Shown here: one piece after another, positions 41,988 through 50,395 of the stretch
How the letters are laid out: the number at the start of each line of letters is the position of its first letter
Position numbering within the stretch: position 1 is the stretch's first letter
Assembly: GCA_034667405.1 (NCBI GenBank)
Contig: JAXDJX010000013.1
Coordinates: 1 to 57,806 of the forward strand
DNA length: 57,806 bases
Reading direction: 5' to 3'
Source of the DNA: JANXVR01 sp034667405
GTDB lineage: Bacteria; Actinomycetota; UBA4738; HRBIN12
Position numbers and translations under genes: made by a program
Notes under the pieces: generated by a model
Database searches by the model: none
What the model was told of the DNA's origin: nothing
What the model saw: the letters and a program-made list of their open reading frames with translations, nothing else

Positions 41988-42350
41988 CTACTCGCCGCGC
42001 TCCACCAGTTCGATCCGAGCCATCGCCGCACCGTCGCCCTTCCGAGGTTCGAGCTTCAGGATGCGAAGGTAGCCACCCTGTCGCTCTTCGAACCTCGGTG
42101 CGATCTCATGGAACAGCCGGGCCACGACATCGCGGTCGGGGATGTCCTTGAGCACCTCGCGACGGGCAGCCAGATCTCCGCGCTTGGCGAACGTGATGAT
42201 CTTCTCCGCGTAGGGCCGCAGCAATTTGGCCTTCGCCTCCGTGGTCTCGATCGACTCATGGATGAAGAGTTGCTTGGCCAGCGTGGAGAGGAGAAGCCTC
42301 TGGTGACCGGGATTCGAACCCAGGCGCGCGCCCTTCTTCGGCTGGGGCAC
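41988..42350 (-). CDS. rplQ: 50S ribosomal protein L17
   Basis: 120 residues: KKGARLGSNPGHQRLLLSTL, AKQLFIHESIETTEAKAKLL, RPYAEKIITFAKRGDLAARR and GGYLRILKLEPRKGDGAAMA. It follows rpoA by about 5 bases, the usual last ribosomal gene of the alpha operon. Confidence 0.98.
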   Translation of the reverse strand: MPQPKKGARLGSNPGHQRLLLSTLAKQLFIHESIETTEAKAKLLRPYAEKIITFAKRGDLAARREVLKDIPDRDVVARLFHEIAPRFEERQGGYLRILKLEPRKGDGAAMARIELVERGE

Positions 42351-42355
42351 CTAGC

Positions 42356-43285
42356 TCACTCCTCCCGAAGGCCGAGACCCAGCTCTTCGAGCTTGGCCTT
42401 CACCTCGTCGATGGATTTCTGACCGAAGTTACGGATATCCATGAGTTCGGCTTCGGACTTGAGGACCACGTCGCCGACCGTGTTGATGCCCTCGCGCTTC
42501 AGGCAGTTATAGGAACGAACCGACAGGTTGAGTTCCTCGATCGTGATCGCGTAGTCACCGGGGAGCTCTTCGTCCTCGGCGGGTCCGACCGTCACGGACG
42601 CGGCGTCGGCCAGTTCGGAGAACAGGTTGACCAACTCCAGCAGCGTCCCACCGGCTGAGGCGACGGCCTCACGCGGGGAGATGGAGCCGTCGGTCTCGAC
42701 GTCCAGGATCAACCGGTCGCGATCGGTCATCTGCTCGACCCGCGTGTTCTCCACGGTGTAGCTGACCTTTCGAACGGGCGAGAAGATCGAGTCGACGGGG
42801 ATGACACCGATCGGATCACGCGACTTCTTGTTCTTGTCGGCCATCCGGTAACCGACACCGCGCTCGACCGTCATCTCCATCTCCAGCGATGCGCCCTTAC
42901 CGAGGGTCGCGATATGCAGATCCGCGTTCAGGATCTCGACGCCGGCCGGCGGCGCGACGTCACCCGCGGTGACCTCCGATGGTCCCTTCGCCTTGAGGTA
43001 GACGGTGGTGGGTTCCTCCAGGTCGGAGCGAACCACCAGGTTCTTCAGGTTCAGGATGATGTCGGTGACGTCCTCGGTGACCTTGGGAACGGTCGAGAAC
43101 TCGTGGAGCACGCCATCGATCCGAACCGAGCTGATCGCTGCGCCCGGGATGGAGGACAGCAGGGTTCGGCGCAGAGAGTTGCCGACGGTGTAGCCGAACC
43201 CAGGTTCCAACGGCTCGATAGCGAACTTGGAACGTGTAGGCGTGAGGACATCCTCGGTGATCTGAGGTCTGGCGACGATGAACAA
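42356..43285 (-). CDS. rpoA: DNA-directed RNA polymerase subunit alpha
   Basis: 309 residues. N-terminal assembly domain with FAIEPLEPGFGYTVGNSLRR and TLLSSIPGAAISSVRIDGVL, HEFSTVPKVTEDVTDIILNL, then VERGVGYRMADKNK. The C-terminal domain has NLSVRSYNCLKREGINTVGD and KSIDEVKAKLEELGLGL. The start is TTG, with GGAGGAGGAACCAAG just upstream as ribosome site. rpsD, which usually precedes rpoA, is absent. Confidence 0.98.
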   Translation of the reverse strand: MFIVARPQITEDVLTPTRSKFAIEPLEPGFGYTVGNSLRRTLLSSIPGAAISSVRIDGVLHEFSTVPKVTEDVTDIILNLKNLVVRSDLEEPTTVYLKAKGPSEVTAGDVAPPAGVEILNADLHIATLGKGASLEMEMTVERGVGYRMADKNKKSRDPIGVIPVDSIFSPVRKVSYTVENTRVEQMTDRDRLILDVETDGSISPREAVASAGGTLLELVNLFSELADAASVTVGPAEDEELPGDYAITIEELNLSVRSYNCLKREGINTVGDVVLKSEAELMDIRNFGQKSIDEVKAKLEELGLGLREE

Positions 43286-43394
43286 CTTGGTTCCTCCTCC
43301 GGCGGGGGATCATCCACAGCTACCCCACCCTCGTGGTACTCGCGGACCGGGAGCATCCCGATCCACGTTCACCAGGCCTGGCCCGGTGACCGCC

Positions 43395-43787
43395 TCAGAC
43401 GCGGCGGCGCTTGCGCGGCCGGCACCCGTTATGGGGCACCGGCGTCATGTCCATGATCCCGGAGATCTCGAGTCCGCTGGCGGCCAGCGAACGGATCGCG
43501 GTCTCTCGACCGGAACCGGGTCCCTTGACGAACACGTCGACCTTCTGCAAGCCGTGCTCCTGTGCACGGCGAGCCGCCGCCTCGGCCGCGAGCTGTGCGG
43601 CGAACGGTGTGGACTTGCGGGAGCCTTTGAAGCCGACGTTTCCCGCGCTTGCCCAGGAGAGCGTGTTCCCCTGCAGGTCGGTGATGGTCACGATGGTGTT
43701 GTTGAACGTCGATTTGATGTGAGCCTGGCCGTGGATGACGTTCTTCTTTTCCCGGCGCTTGGTTTTCTTCGTCTTGGGCTTCGCCAT
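43395..43787 (-). CDS. rpsK: 30S ribosomal protein S11
   Basis: 130 residues: KNVIHGQAHIKSTFNNTIVT, TDLQGNTLSWASAGNVGFKG, SRKSTPFAAQLAAEAAARRA and the C-terminal DMTPVPHNGCRPRKRRRV. The 109 bases to rpoA contain no gene I can recognise. Confidence 0.98.
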   Translation of the reverse strand: MAKPKTKKTKRREKKNVIHGQAHIKSTFNNTIVTITDLQGNTLSWASAGNVGFKGSRKSTPFAAQLAAEAAARRAQEHGLQKVDVFVKGPGSGRETAIRSLAASGLEISGIMDMTPVPHNGCRPRKRRRV

Positions 43788-43802
43788 GTCGGTGGGGCTC
43801 CC

Positions 43803-44183
43803 TTACTTCTTCTTGGCCTTCTTCTTGCCGGCGATGGCCTTCTTCGGGCCCTTGCGGGTGCGCGCGTTGGTGTGCGTGCGCTGTCCGCGAACCGGGAGGC
43901 CGCGACGGTGCCGGACTCCCTGATAGCAGCCGATCTCGATCTTGCGCTTGATGTCCTGGGCCACTTCGCGCCGGAGGTCCCCTTCGACCTTGAGGTTCTT
44001 GTCGATGAAGTCACGGATCTTCAGGACTTCCTCTTCGGAGAGATCGCGGACCTTCGTGGCGGGATCGATCTCCGTGCCGGCCACGATCTGCCCGGCAGAC
44101 GTGGTCCCGACGCCGTAGATGTAGGTCAGCGCGATGTGCAACCGCTTGTCGCGGGGAAGGTCCACTCCGGCGATCCGTGCCAT
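43803..44183 (-). CDS. rpsM: 30S ribosomal protein S13
   Basis: 126 residues: ARIAGVDLPRDKRLHIALTY, IYGVGTTSAGQIV, LRREVAQDIKRKIEIGCYQG and VRHRRGLPVRGQRTHTNART, with a basic tail KKAIAGKKKAKKK. Usual place after rpmJ. Confidence 0.98.
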   Translation of the reverse strand: MARIAGVDLPRDKRLHIALTYIYGVGTTSAGQIVAGTEIDPATKVRDLSEEEVLKIRDFIDKNLKVEGDLRREVAQDIKRKIEIGCYQGVRHRRGLPVRGQRTHTNARTRKGPKKAIAGKKKAKKK

Positions 44184-44201
44184 CTACTGGTCCCTTTCCC
44201 T

Positions 44202-44315
44202 CTAGCCCTGTCGCTGCTTGTGCCGTGGGTTGGTGCAGATGACCAGGATCCGTCCACGCCGGCGGATGACGCGGCATTTGTCGCAGATCTTCTTCACCGA
44301 CGGACGGACCTTCAT
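44202..44315 (-). CDS. rpmJ: 50S ribosomal protein L36, zinc-binding form
   Basis: 37 residues: MKVRPSVKKICDKCRVIRRR, then GRILVICTNPRHKQRQG. The Cys-x2-Cys, Cys and His ligands of the zinc site are all present. It lies between infA and rpsM as expected; short enough to be missed by length cut-offs. Confidence 0.97.
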   Translation of the reverse strand: MKVRPSVKKICDKCRVIRRRGRILVICTNPRHKQRQG

Positions 44316-44325
44316 CGCGACCCTC

Positions 44326-44544
44326 TCACTTGTACCGATACACCACGCGGCCTCGTGTGAGGTCGTATGGCGAAAGTTCAACCAATACCCTGTCCCCGGG
44401 AAGGATCCGGATGTAGTGCATCCGCATCTTGCCCGAGATGTGGGCCAACACCAGATGGTCGTTGTCCAGCTTCACCCGGAACATGGCGTTGGGCAACGGC
44501 TCGACGACCGTCCCCTCTACCTCGATAGCGTCCTTCTTCGGCAA
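44326..44544 (-). CDS. infA: translation initiation factor IF-1
   Basis: 72 residues: PKKDAIEVEGTVVEPLPNAM, FRVKLDNDHLVLAHISGKMR, MHYIRILPGDRVLVELSPYD and LTRGRVVYRYK, a single OB fold. The start must be TTG at 44544, since it gives exactly the family length and start (MPKKD-type); the open frame upstream is non-homologous. Preceded by its own promoter. Confidence 0.96.
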   Translation of the reverse strand: MPKKDAIEVEGTVVEPLPNAMFRVKLDNDHLVLAHISGKMRMHYIRILPGDRVLVELSPYDLTRGRVVYRYK

Positions 44545-44623
44545 GCTCCGGCTGATTCCTTCGAACGGGTTCGCCTCCGCGCCGTGGCCAGCAGACGCAG
44601 ACCTCCTAGCGGGGCGACCACGG

Positions 44624-44653
44624 AGTATACGGGCAGGCCGTGTGTACCGTCCA
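44624..44653 (-). promoter_or_regulatory. infA operon promoter
   Basis: Read leftwards: TGGACG (complement of 44648-44653), an 18-base spacer, TATACT (complement of 44624-44629), followed by AGGAGGT and a roughly 70-base leader to the infA TTG. It would drive infA-rpmJ-rpsM-rpsK-rpoA-rplQ-truA independently of the lysyl-oxidase gene. Confidence 0.65.
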
Positions 44654-44709
44654 CGATTGGCCCGCTGGCGGGGCCGCGCCACCCACCGATCCCCGAACGG
44701 GCCGGCGCC

Positions 44710-45492
44710 TCAGCAGGATCGGTCCAGAGTGACCACCCTGTGGGTGGCGAGTCGGATCAACATGGTCGCGGTGTTGTTCGTGTCGTCGGACTCTTGGAGG
44801 CGGTTCGCGGGGTCCACGCCGATCGCCAGGCAGTACCGACCAAGGGGCACGTGGGTGACGTCGATCCATTGCGACGGAAGGGTCGAGGAGTAGATATCGG
44901 TCCACCCGATCGATATCCCCTGGGTCGCATCCTGCGCACAGCGGTCATACCGAGGGCGTCCCGGGGCTCCCGGGAGGTTCGGATACGTGGCGAAGTCGTC
45001 CACCAGGCAGAAGCCCACCTTGTGGTGGGCAGCGACCACGCCTCCGGACTGTGGATCCAGCAGCCGGAAGACCTCGAAGTCTCCGAAGTGCCAGTGGCCG
45101 TGTTTGGCGTCGTACCTGAAGCAGCCCGCAACGTTCGGCGTCGATGCCGTGTCCGTCGACGGTTCGAAGATCTCGTCGCCGTCTGCATCCAGATAGGTGT
45201 GCTGCACGGCCGTTCGGTCATCCAGTGTGTTGCCGTTCCCGTCGCAATCGAACCGACGCGAGCGGAGTTCCATGGGACCGGCACCAGTGTTGACGGTGTA
45301 GGTGGTGAACCGCAAGCGATGCTTTCCGCCGGGCGTGATGCTCAACCCGATCTCGCGAGGCCTCAGGTTGACCAGATCGGGCTGCAGCGGGTCACCCACC
45401 GTCCTGGCGGCACCGGAGGCAGGAGGGCCGGCACTCGCCAGCAGCAGGACGGCGCCGGCCAGAGCCGCGTAGACGTGAAAGCGCCGTGTCAT
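44710..45492 (-). CDS. exported lysyl oxidase family protein
   Basis: A 260-residue protein. Signal peptide (FHVYAALAGAVLLLASAGPP). Then the lysyl-oxidase core: QPDLVNLRPREIGLSI, TVNTGAGPMELRS, the copper motif KHGHWHFGDFEVFRLL (H-x-H-W-H type), KVGFCLVDDFATYPN, RCAQDATQGISIGWTDIYSS and YCLAIGVDPANRLQESDDTN, all in the order of the family. In animals such enzymes oxidise peptidyl lysine using copper and a Lys/Tyr quinone; bacterial activity is little known. ATG at 45492 starts the signal peptide. It sits in the ribosomal spc operon between map and infA, which is unusual. Confidence 0.88.
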   Translation of the reverse strand: MTRRFHVYAALAGAVLLLASAGPPASGAARTVGDPLQPDLVNLRPREIGLSITPGGKHRLRFTTYTVNTGAGPMELRSRRFDCDGNGNTLDDRTAVQHTYLDADGDEIFEPSTDTASTPNVAGCFRYDAKHGHWHFGDFEVFRLLDPQSGGVVAAHHKVGFCLVDDFATYPNLPGAPGRPRYDRCAQDATQGISIGWTDIYSSTLPSQWIDVTHVPLGRYCLAIGVDPANRLQESDDTNNTATMLIRLATHRVVTLDRSC

Positions 45493-45522
45493 CGCGCGGG
45501 ACGCTACCACGGCCGAAGCCGG

Positions 45523-46284
45523 TTACCGATCGCGGGCTGTGAGCACCTCGTGACCGTCGTCCGTGACAGCGATCGTGTGCTCGAAATGCGCCGAACGCGA
45601 TCCGTCCGCGGTCACCACCGTCCAGCCGTCGTCGAGCGTTCGTGTCTCGGCGCTGCCGAGGTTCAGCATAGGTTCCACCGCGATGACCAGTCCGGGCCGC
45701 AGGTCGGGCCCGCGCCCCGGCTTCCCGAAGTTCGGGATGAACGGGTCTTCGTGGAGTGCGCGGCCGATACCGTGGCCCCCGTACTCGCGAACGATCCCCA
45801 AGCCTTCCTCCGTGGCGGTTCGTTCGACGGCGTCTCCGATATCCGACAAGCGCCCGCCGGGCTTGATCGTGCTGATGGCTTCCATCAATGCTCGCTCGGT
45901 GGTTCGTACGAGACGCTCCGACTCCGGGTCGGGTGCGACTCCGCCTGCGAACACGGTGACGGCGGAATCGGCGTGGAAGCCCTCCCAGATGGCGCCGAAG
46001 TCCAGGGACACCAGGTCCCCTTCGACGATCTTTCGGTCGGCGGTCGGGATACCGTGGACGATCTCGTCGTTGAGCGAGGCACAGATGGTTTTCGTGAAGC
46101 CCCTGTATCCGAGGAATGACGGGGTCGCACCTTGTTCGCGGATGTATGCCTCGGCGACACGGTCGAGATCCTCGGTTGTCCGCCCGGGCACCAGATGGGC
46201 CAAGACGGCGGTGATGGTGTCGGCGACGATCCGGCCGGCGCGCCGCATCTTCTCCAGCTCCTGGGCGGATTTCCTGATGATCAT
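45523..46284 (-). CDS. map: methionine aminopeptidase, type I
   Basis: Removes N-terminal Met. 253 residues: KTICASLNDEIVHGIPTADR, SLDFGAIWEGFHADSAVTVF (two metal Asp), REYGGHGIGRALHEDPFIPN (His), LVIAVEPMLNLG (Glu) and SAHFEHTIAVTDDGHEVL (Glu): the full set of five metal ligands. ATG overlaps the adk stop (ATGA). Confidence 0.97.
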   Translation of the reverse strand: MIIRKSAQELEKMRRAGRIVADTITAVLAHLVPGRTTEDLDRVAEAYIREQGATPSFLGYRGFTKTICASLNDEIVHGIPTADRKIVEGDLVSLDFGAIWEGFHADSAVTVFAGGVAPDPESERLVRTTERALMEAISTIKPGGRLSDIGDAVERTATEEGLGIVREYGGHGIGRALHEDPFIPNFGKPGRGPDLRPGLVIAVEPMLNLGSAETRTLDDGWTVVTADGSRSAHFEHTIAVTDDGHEVLTARDR

Positions 46285-46931
46285 GTGACCGGGGCCAGGG
46301 CGCCGAGTGTTCGTTGGAACACGGTCTCTTCGCGGGCTTCCGCGTCGATCTCAAGCAGGAGGTCGCGTTCTTGGTAGAACGCTTCGAGCGGCTCCGTCTG
46401 TTCGCGGTAGACGGCCAGACGACGAAGGATGGTGAGTTCGTCGTCATCTGCCCGGCGTTCGAGCTGATGGCCGCACGTGTCGCAGATACCTTCTGCTGTA
46501 GGACGTATGAATTCAGCGTTGAACGTCCGCTTGCAGTTGGGGCAGGTCCATCGGTTCAGGAGACGACGGACGGCCATCTGGTCGCTGATCGTGAACTTGA
46601 GGACGGCGACGAGCGGACGGCCCGCCTGATCCAGCGCTTCCTCGAGAGCGAGCGCCTGGCGCGCGGTGCGAGGGAATCCGTCCAAGATGAAGCCCTTCTG
46701 TGCGTCGTCTTCCCGGAGGCGGTCCATGACCATCTCGACCACCACTCCATCGGGCACGTACTCGCCGCGATCCATGAAGGCGCGGGCCCTGACTCCGAGT
46801 GAGGTTCCGTCCTGGACGTGCGTGCGGAGCGTGTCCCCGGTGGAGATCTGCGGGATGTCGAAACGTTCGGCTAGACGCTGTCCCTGCGTCCCCTTGCCGG
46901 CGCCGGGAGGGCCCAGGAGCACCAGGCGCAT
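46281..46931 (-). CDS. adk: adenylate kinase with zinc-type LID
   Basis: 216 residues. P-loop LLGPPGAGKGTQGQRLAERF, QISTGDTLRTHVQDG, GFILDGFPRTARQALALE and a LID domain with four Cys (CPNC...CDTCG), a structural zinc site seen in Gram-positive-type enzymes. Two bases after secY. Confidence 0.97.
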   Translation of the reverse strand: MRLVLLGPPGAGKGTQGQRLAERFDIPQISTGDTLRTHVQDGTSLGVRARAFMDRGEYVPDGVVVEMVMDRLREDDAQKGFILDGFPRTARQALALEEALDQAGRPLVAVLKFTISDQMAVRRLLNRWTCPNCKRTFNAEFIRPTAEGICDTCGHQLERRADDDELTILRRLAVYREQTEPLEAFYQERDLLLEIDAEAREETVFQRTLGALAPVT

Positions 46932-46933
46932 GG

Positions 46934-48217
46934 CTACTTGAGGAAACCCTCGTAGTGGCGCATCTGGAGCTGCGCCTCGATCTGCTTCATCGTTTCAAGT
47001 GCCACCCCGACCGTGATCAAGATCGATGTCCCACCGAACGGGAACTGGGTGAACCGCCACACAGCGAAGACGATCGATGGGACCAGTGCGATGGCCGCCA
47101 GGAAGAGCGCCCCGGGCAGGGTGATCCGCACCAGGATGCTGTTCAGGTAGGACGCGGTGGGCGGTCCAGGACGGATCCCGGGGATGAACCCACCTTGTTT
47201 GCGGAGTTGATCGGCCGTTCGCACGGGGTCGAACTGGATGGCGGTGTAGAAGTAAGCGAAGAACACGATCATGCCGGTGAGCATGAGCATGTAGACCGGG
47301 TCGTCGGTGCTGTTGAAGTGATTGCTCACCAGGTTCTGGAACCAGGTGGCGTGGTAGACGCTCCCGAGCAACGTCGGGAAGTAGAGGACCGAGGTGGCGA
47401 AGATGATGGGGATCACGCCGGCCTGGTTGACCTTCAACGGCAGATACGTGCTCCCGCCGCTGGTCATCTTTCGCCCGACCACGCGTTTGGCATATTGCAC
47501 GGGGATGCGCCGCTGACCCTGATCGATGAACACCACGGCGACGATGATCGCGAGCGCGATGAGCAAAACGGCGATGAACTTCGCCGCGTGACCCTGGAGC
47601 AGGATGGCGTTCCCCTGAGACGGCAGCCGGGAGATGATGCTCGCGAAGATCAGGATCGACATGCCGTTGCCGATGCCGCGTTGGGTGATGAGTTCGCCCA
47701 TCCACATGACCAACGCGGTTCCTGTGGTCAGGGTGAGCACGATGAGCGCGAGGTTCGGGAACGTGAATGTGCCGGCCGGGAAGATGTTGACCGCTCCGCC
47801 GCCGCCCGAGGAGTTATGGAAGAGGAAGACCAGGCCGGTCGACTGCAGCAGCGCGAGCACCACCGTGACGTAGCGGGTCCATTGGGTGATCTTCTTGGTG
47901 CCGGTCTCGCCCTCATCCTGCCACTGCTGGAGCTTCGGGATGGCGACCGTGAGCAGCTGCATGATGATCGAACTGGTGATGTAGGGCATGATCCCCAGAC
48001 CGAACACGGCCATGCGGCCCAACCCCCCGCCAGAGAACAGGTCCAGGTAGCCGAGCAACCCGTTGCCGGACTTCGTTTGATCCACCAGCGCCTTCACGTC
48101 CACCACGGGGACCGGGACGTAGGAACCGAATCGGTAGACGGCGACGATGGCCAGCGTGAACAGGATCTTCTTACGCAGGTCAGGGACCCGGAACGCGTTG
48201 AGGAAGGCCTTCAGCAC
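46934..48217 (-). CDS. secY: preprotein translocase subunit SecY
   Basis: The channel of the Sec translocon, 427 residues with ten predicted membrane helices. Landmarks: FRVPDLRKKILFTLAIVAVY, FSGGGLGRMAVFGLGIMPYI, TSSIIMQLLTVAIPKLQ, GIGNGMSILIFASIISRLP, VNQAGVIPIIFATSVLYFPT and GGFIPGIRPGPPT. Normal position after rplO. Confidence 0.98.
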   Translation of the reverse strand: MLKAFLNAFRVPDLRKKILFTLAIVAVYRFGSYVPVPVVDVKALVDQTKSGNGLLGYLDLFSGGGLGRMAVFGLGIMPYITSSIIMQLLTVAIPKLQQWQDEGETGTKKITQWTRYVTVVLALLQSTGLVFLFHNSSGGGGAVNIFPAGTFTFPNLALIVLTLTTGTALVMWMGELITQRGIGNGMSILIFASIISRLPSQGNAILLQGHAAKFIAVLLIALAIIVAVVFIDQGQRRIPVQYAKRVVGRKMTSGGSTYLPLKVNQAGVIPIIFATSVLYFPTLLGSVYHATWFQNLVSNHFNSTDDPVYMLMLTGMIVFFAYFYTAIQFDPVRTADQLRKQGGFIPGIRPGPPTASYLNSILVRITLPGALFLAAIALVPSIVFAVWRFTQFPFGGTSILITVGVALETMKQIEAQLQMRHYEGFLK

Positions 48218-48238
48218 GGTGGCTTACTCTACCTTCCC

Positions 48239-48676
48239 TCAGCCGACAAGCTCGGCCGTTCCCCCTGCCGCCTCGATCTTCGCCTTGGCTGCGGCGGAGA
48301 AGGCGTGCGCTCTCACGGTGAGCGCATGGTCCAGCTCTCCGCGCGCCAGGATCTTCACGGGGCGACCCTTGCGAACCAGTCCGTGCGACAACAATGCCTC
48401 GGGCGTGACCTCACCGGAAGCGAAGTACTTCCCCAGCACCTCGACGTTCACCGCCGCGTATTCGACCCGCGCGGGGTTGGTGAAGCCCTTGAGCTTCGGA
48501 ACCCTGCGCTGCAGCGGCATCTGGCCGCCTTCGAAGTATGCGGGCACGGTCTTGCGCGCACCCGTCCCCTTCGTGCCGCGGCCGGCGGTCTTGCCGCGTG
48601 CCCCAGCCCGGCCGCGGCCAACCCGTTTCTTGTCCTTCTTCGAGCCCTCGGCGGGCTTCAAGTGATGGAGCTTCAT
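48239..48676 (-). CDS. rplO: 50S ribosomal protein L15
   Basis: 145 residues: KLHHLKPAEGSKKDKKRVGR, GTKGTGARKTVPAYFEGGQM, PLQRRVPKLKGFTNP and AFSAAAKAKIEAAGGTAELV. ATG at 48676 overlaps the rpmD stop (ATGA). Confidence 0.98.
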   Translation of the reverse strand: MKLHHLKPAEGSKKDKKRVGRGRAGARGKTAGRGTKGTGARKTVPAYFEGGQMPLQRRVPKLKGFTNPARVEYAAVNVEVLGKYFASGEVTPEALLSHGLVRKGRPVKILARGELDHALTVRAHAFSAAAKAKIEAAGGTAELVG

Positions 48677-48855
48677 CCTTCGACCTCTTCCACCGTCACC
48701 AGGTGCTGGACCTTCGCGATCATCCCTCGGATGTCTGGGCGGTCCTCTTTGGTGACGGAATCGTTGATCCGGTGCAATCCCAACCGGCGAACCGTGTCCT
48801 TCTGGTCCTTCGGCCGGTCGATCACGCTGCGGCGCTGGGTGACCTTGAGCTTCAT
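48673..48855 (-). CDS. rpmD: 50S ribosomal protein L30
   Basis: 60 residues: KLKVTQRRSVIDRPKDQKDT, VRRLGLHRINDSV and RGMIAKVQHLVTVEEVEG. Overlaps rpsE and rplO by ATGA on both sides. Confidence 0.97.
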   Translation of the reverse strand: MKLKVTQRRSVIDRPKDQKDTVRRLGLHRINDSVTKEDRPDIRGMIAKVQHLVTVEEVEG

Positions 48856-49496
48856 CGACGGCCTCCCCGCGGTTGACCGCCACGCGGACCCTGGTTCGGT
48901 GCCGGATCGCTGTAAGCCTGCTCGAGTTGTTCGGCGCGCTTCGCGCTCATCCGAGCCTCGGCCGCAGCGACTGCTTCGACCATGGGCTTCGGCGCCACCT
49001 CGTGCACGTCTCGTCCACGCAGCGTTGCCACCTGCTGAGGCTTGCGCAGCTCGTGCAGCCCCTGCACCGCAGCCTTGAGGATGTTGATCTGGTTCGACGA
49101 ACCCATGGACTTCGAGAGGATGTCCTTGATGCCGGAGCACTCGATGAGCGCGCGAACCGCGCCGCCCGCGATGACCCCAGTACCGGGGGCGGCCGGCTTG
49201 AGGAGCACCTTGCCCGCTCCGGCCACACCGACGACCTCGTGAGGGATCGTGGTCCCCATCATCGGGACCTCGAACATCTTGCGACGAGCTTCCTCGACAC
49301 CCTTGGCGATGGCCGCGGGCACTTCCTTAGCCTTGCCGTAGCCGACGCCGACGCGACCCGCGCCGTCACCGACAACCACGAGCGCAGCGAAGCTGAACCG
49401 ACGGCCACCCTTGACGACCTTGGCCACGCGGTTGATCGAGATGACCCGCTCTTCGTACGGGCTCCTGTCGTCTTGCCGTGCGCCATAACGTTGCAT
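48852..49496 (-). CDS. rpsE: 30S ribosomal protein S5 with a short C-terminal extension
   Basis: 214 residues: RVISINRVAKVVKGGRRFSF, GYGKAKEVPAAIAKGVEEAR, EVVGVAGAGKVLLKPAAPGT and LIECSGIKDILSKSMGSSNQ. After the S5 core the last 30 residues end in PAPNQGPRGGQPRGGRR, a Gly/Arg-rich tail. Shares one base with the rplR stop (TGATG). Confidence 0.98.
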   Translation of the reverse strand: MQRYGARQDDRSPYEERVISINRVAKVVKGGRRFSFAALVVVGDGAGRVGVGYGKAKEVPAAIAKGVEEARRKMFEVPMMGTTIPHEVVGVAGAGKVLLKPAAPGTGVIAGGAVRALIECSGIKDILSKSMGSSNQINILKAAVQGLHELRKPQQVATLRGRDVHEVAPKPMVEAVAAAEARMSAKRAEQLEQAYSDPAPNQGPRGGQPRGGRR

Positions 49497-49843
49497 CAGA
49501 TCTGTAGTCCTCCCTCACGCGCGCCGTCGGCGAGCGCGGCAACCCGGCCGTGGTACAGCCGGCCCCCGCGGTCGAACACGACCCGCTCGATGCCGGCCTC
49601 CTTGGCGCGGCTCGCGATCAACTCCCCAACGGCCTTCGCGCGCGCGGTGGGATCCCCACCTTTGACCTCCCGGTCGGAGGCCGCGACAACGGTCGCGTGC
49701 TGCACATCGTCGATGAGTTGCGCGTAGATGTGTCGGTTCGAACGGAAGACCGCAAGACGCGGACGCTCCGTGCTTCCCTTGATCCGCTTGCGCACGCGCG
49801 CGTGCCGGCGAACGCGTGCTTCGTGCTTGGTTTTCGCGTCCAT
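49496..49843 (-). CDS. rplR: 50S ribosomal protein L18
   Basis: 115 residues: RVRRHARVRKRIKGSTERPR, LAVFRSNRHIYAQLIDDVQH and RVVFDRGGRLYHGRVAALAD, the 5S rRNA-binding core. Adjacent to rplF and rpsE with one-base overlaps. Confidence 0.98.
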   Translation of the reverse strand: MDAKTKHEARVRRHARVRKRIKGSTERPRLAVFRSNRHIYAQLIDDVQHATVVAASDREVKGGDPTARAKAVGELIASRAKEAGIERVVFDRGGRLYHGRVAALADGAREGGLQI

Positions 49844-50391
49844 CAGGCACCACCCTTCGCGGCCTTACCGGCCTTCTTCCGCACGTATTCGCCTTCGTAG
49901 CGGATGCCTTTGCCCTTGTAGGGCTCGGGCTTGCGGATCTTGCGGATCTTCGCCGCGATCTCACCGACCGCCTGCTTGTCGTTGCCGCGCACCACGATCG
50001 ATGTGGGCGCCGGTACCTCGAACTCGATGCCCTCGGGCACCTGCACCAGGACGGGATGTGAGTAACCGGCCTGCACTTCCAGATCCTTGCCCTTGAGCGC
50101 CGCGCGGTAACCGACGCCGATGATCTGCAGTCGCTTCTCGAAGCCGTTGGTCACGCCTTCCACCATGTTGGCGAGCAGCGAACGGGTGAGCCCGTGCAGG
50201 CTCCGATGCAGGCTCTCGTCGTCTGGGCGTTCGACGCGGGCTTGGCCCTCTTCGATGAGGATCCGCATGTCCGGGTGCATGGGTTGGCTGAGCGAGCCTC
50301 TCGGGCCCTTGACCGTCACCACGTTGCCCTCGGCCACGGCGATGTCCACGCCGCTCGGCACGTTGATGGGCTGTTTTCCGATCCGACTCAT
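49843..50391 (-). CDS. rplF: 50S ribosomal protein L6
   Basis: 182 residues: SRIGKQPINVPSGVDIAVAE, VTVKGPRGSLSQPMHPDMRI, LLANMVEGVTNGFEKRLQII and the C-terminal KIRKIRKPEPYKGKGIRYEG. Starts after a 4-base gap from rpsH. Confidence 0.98.
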   Translation of the reverse strand: MSRIGKQPINVPSGVDIAVAEGNVVTVKGPRGSLSQPMHPDMRILIEEGQARVERPDDESLHRSLHGLTRSLLANMVEGVTNGFEKRLQIIGVGYRAALKGKDLEVQAGYSHPVLVQVPEGIEFEVPAPTSIVVRGNDKQAVGEIAAKIRKIRKPEPYKGKGIRYEGEYVRKKAGKAAKGGA

Positions 50392-50395
50392 CTCA

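Noticed and set aside
43286..43394. Remnant of rpsD between rpsK and rpoA
   Set aside because: All frames read; none shows S4 motifs.
46799..49078. 759-codon + strand open frame opposite adk, secY and ribosomal genes
   Set aside because: It spans several conserved minus-strand genes; a shadow of their codon bias.
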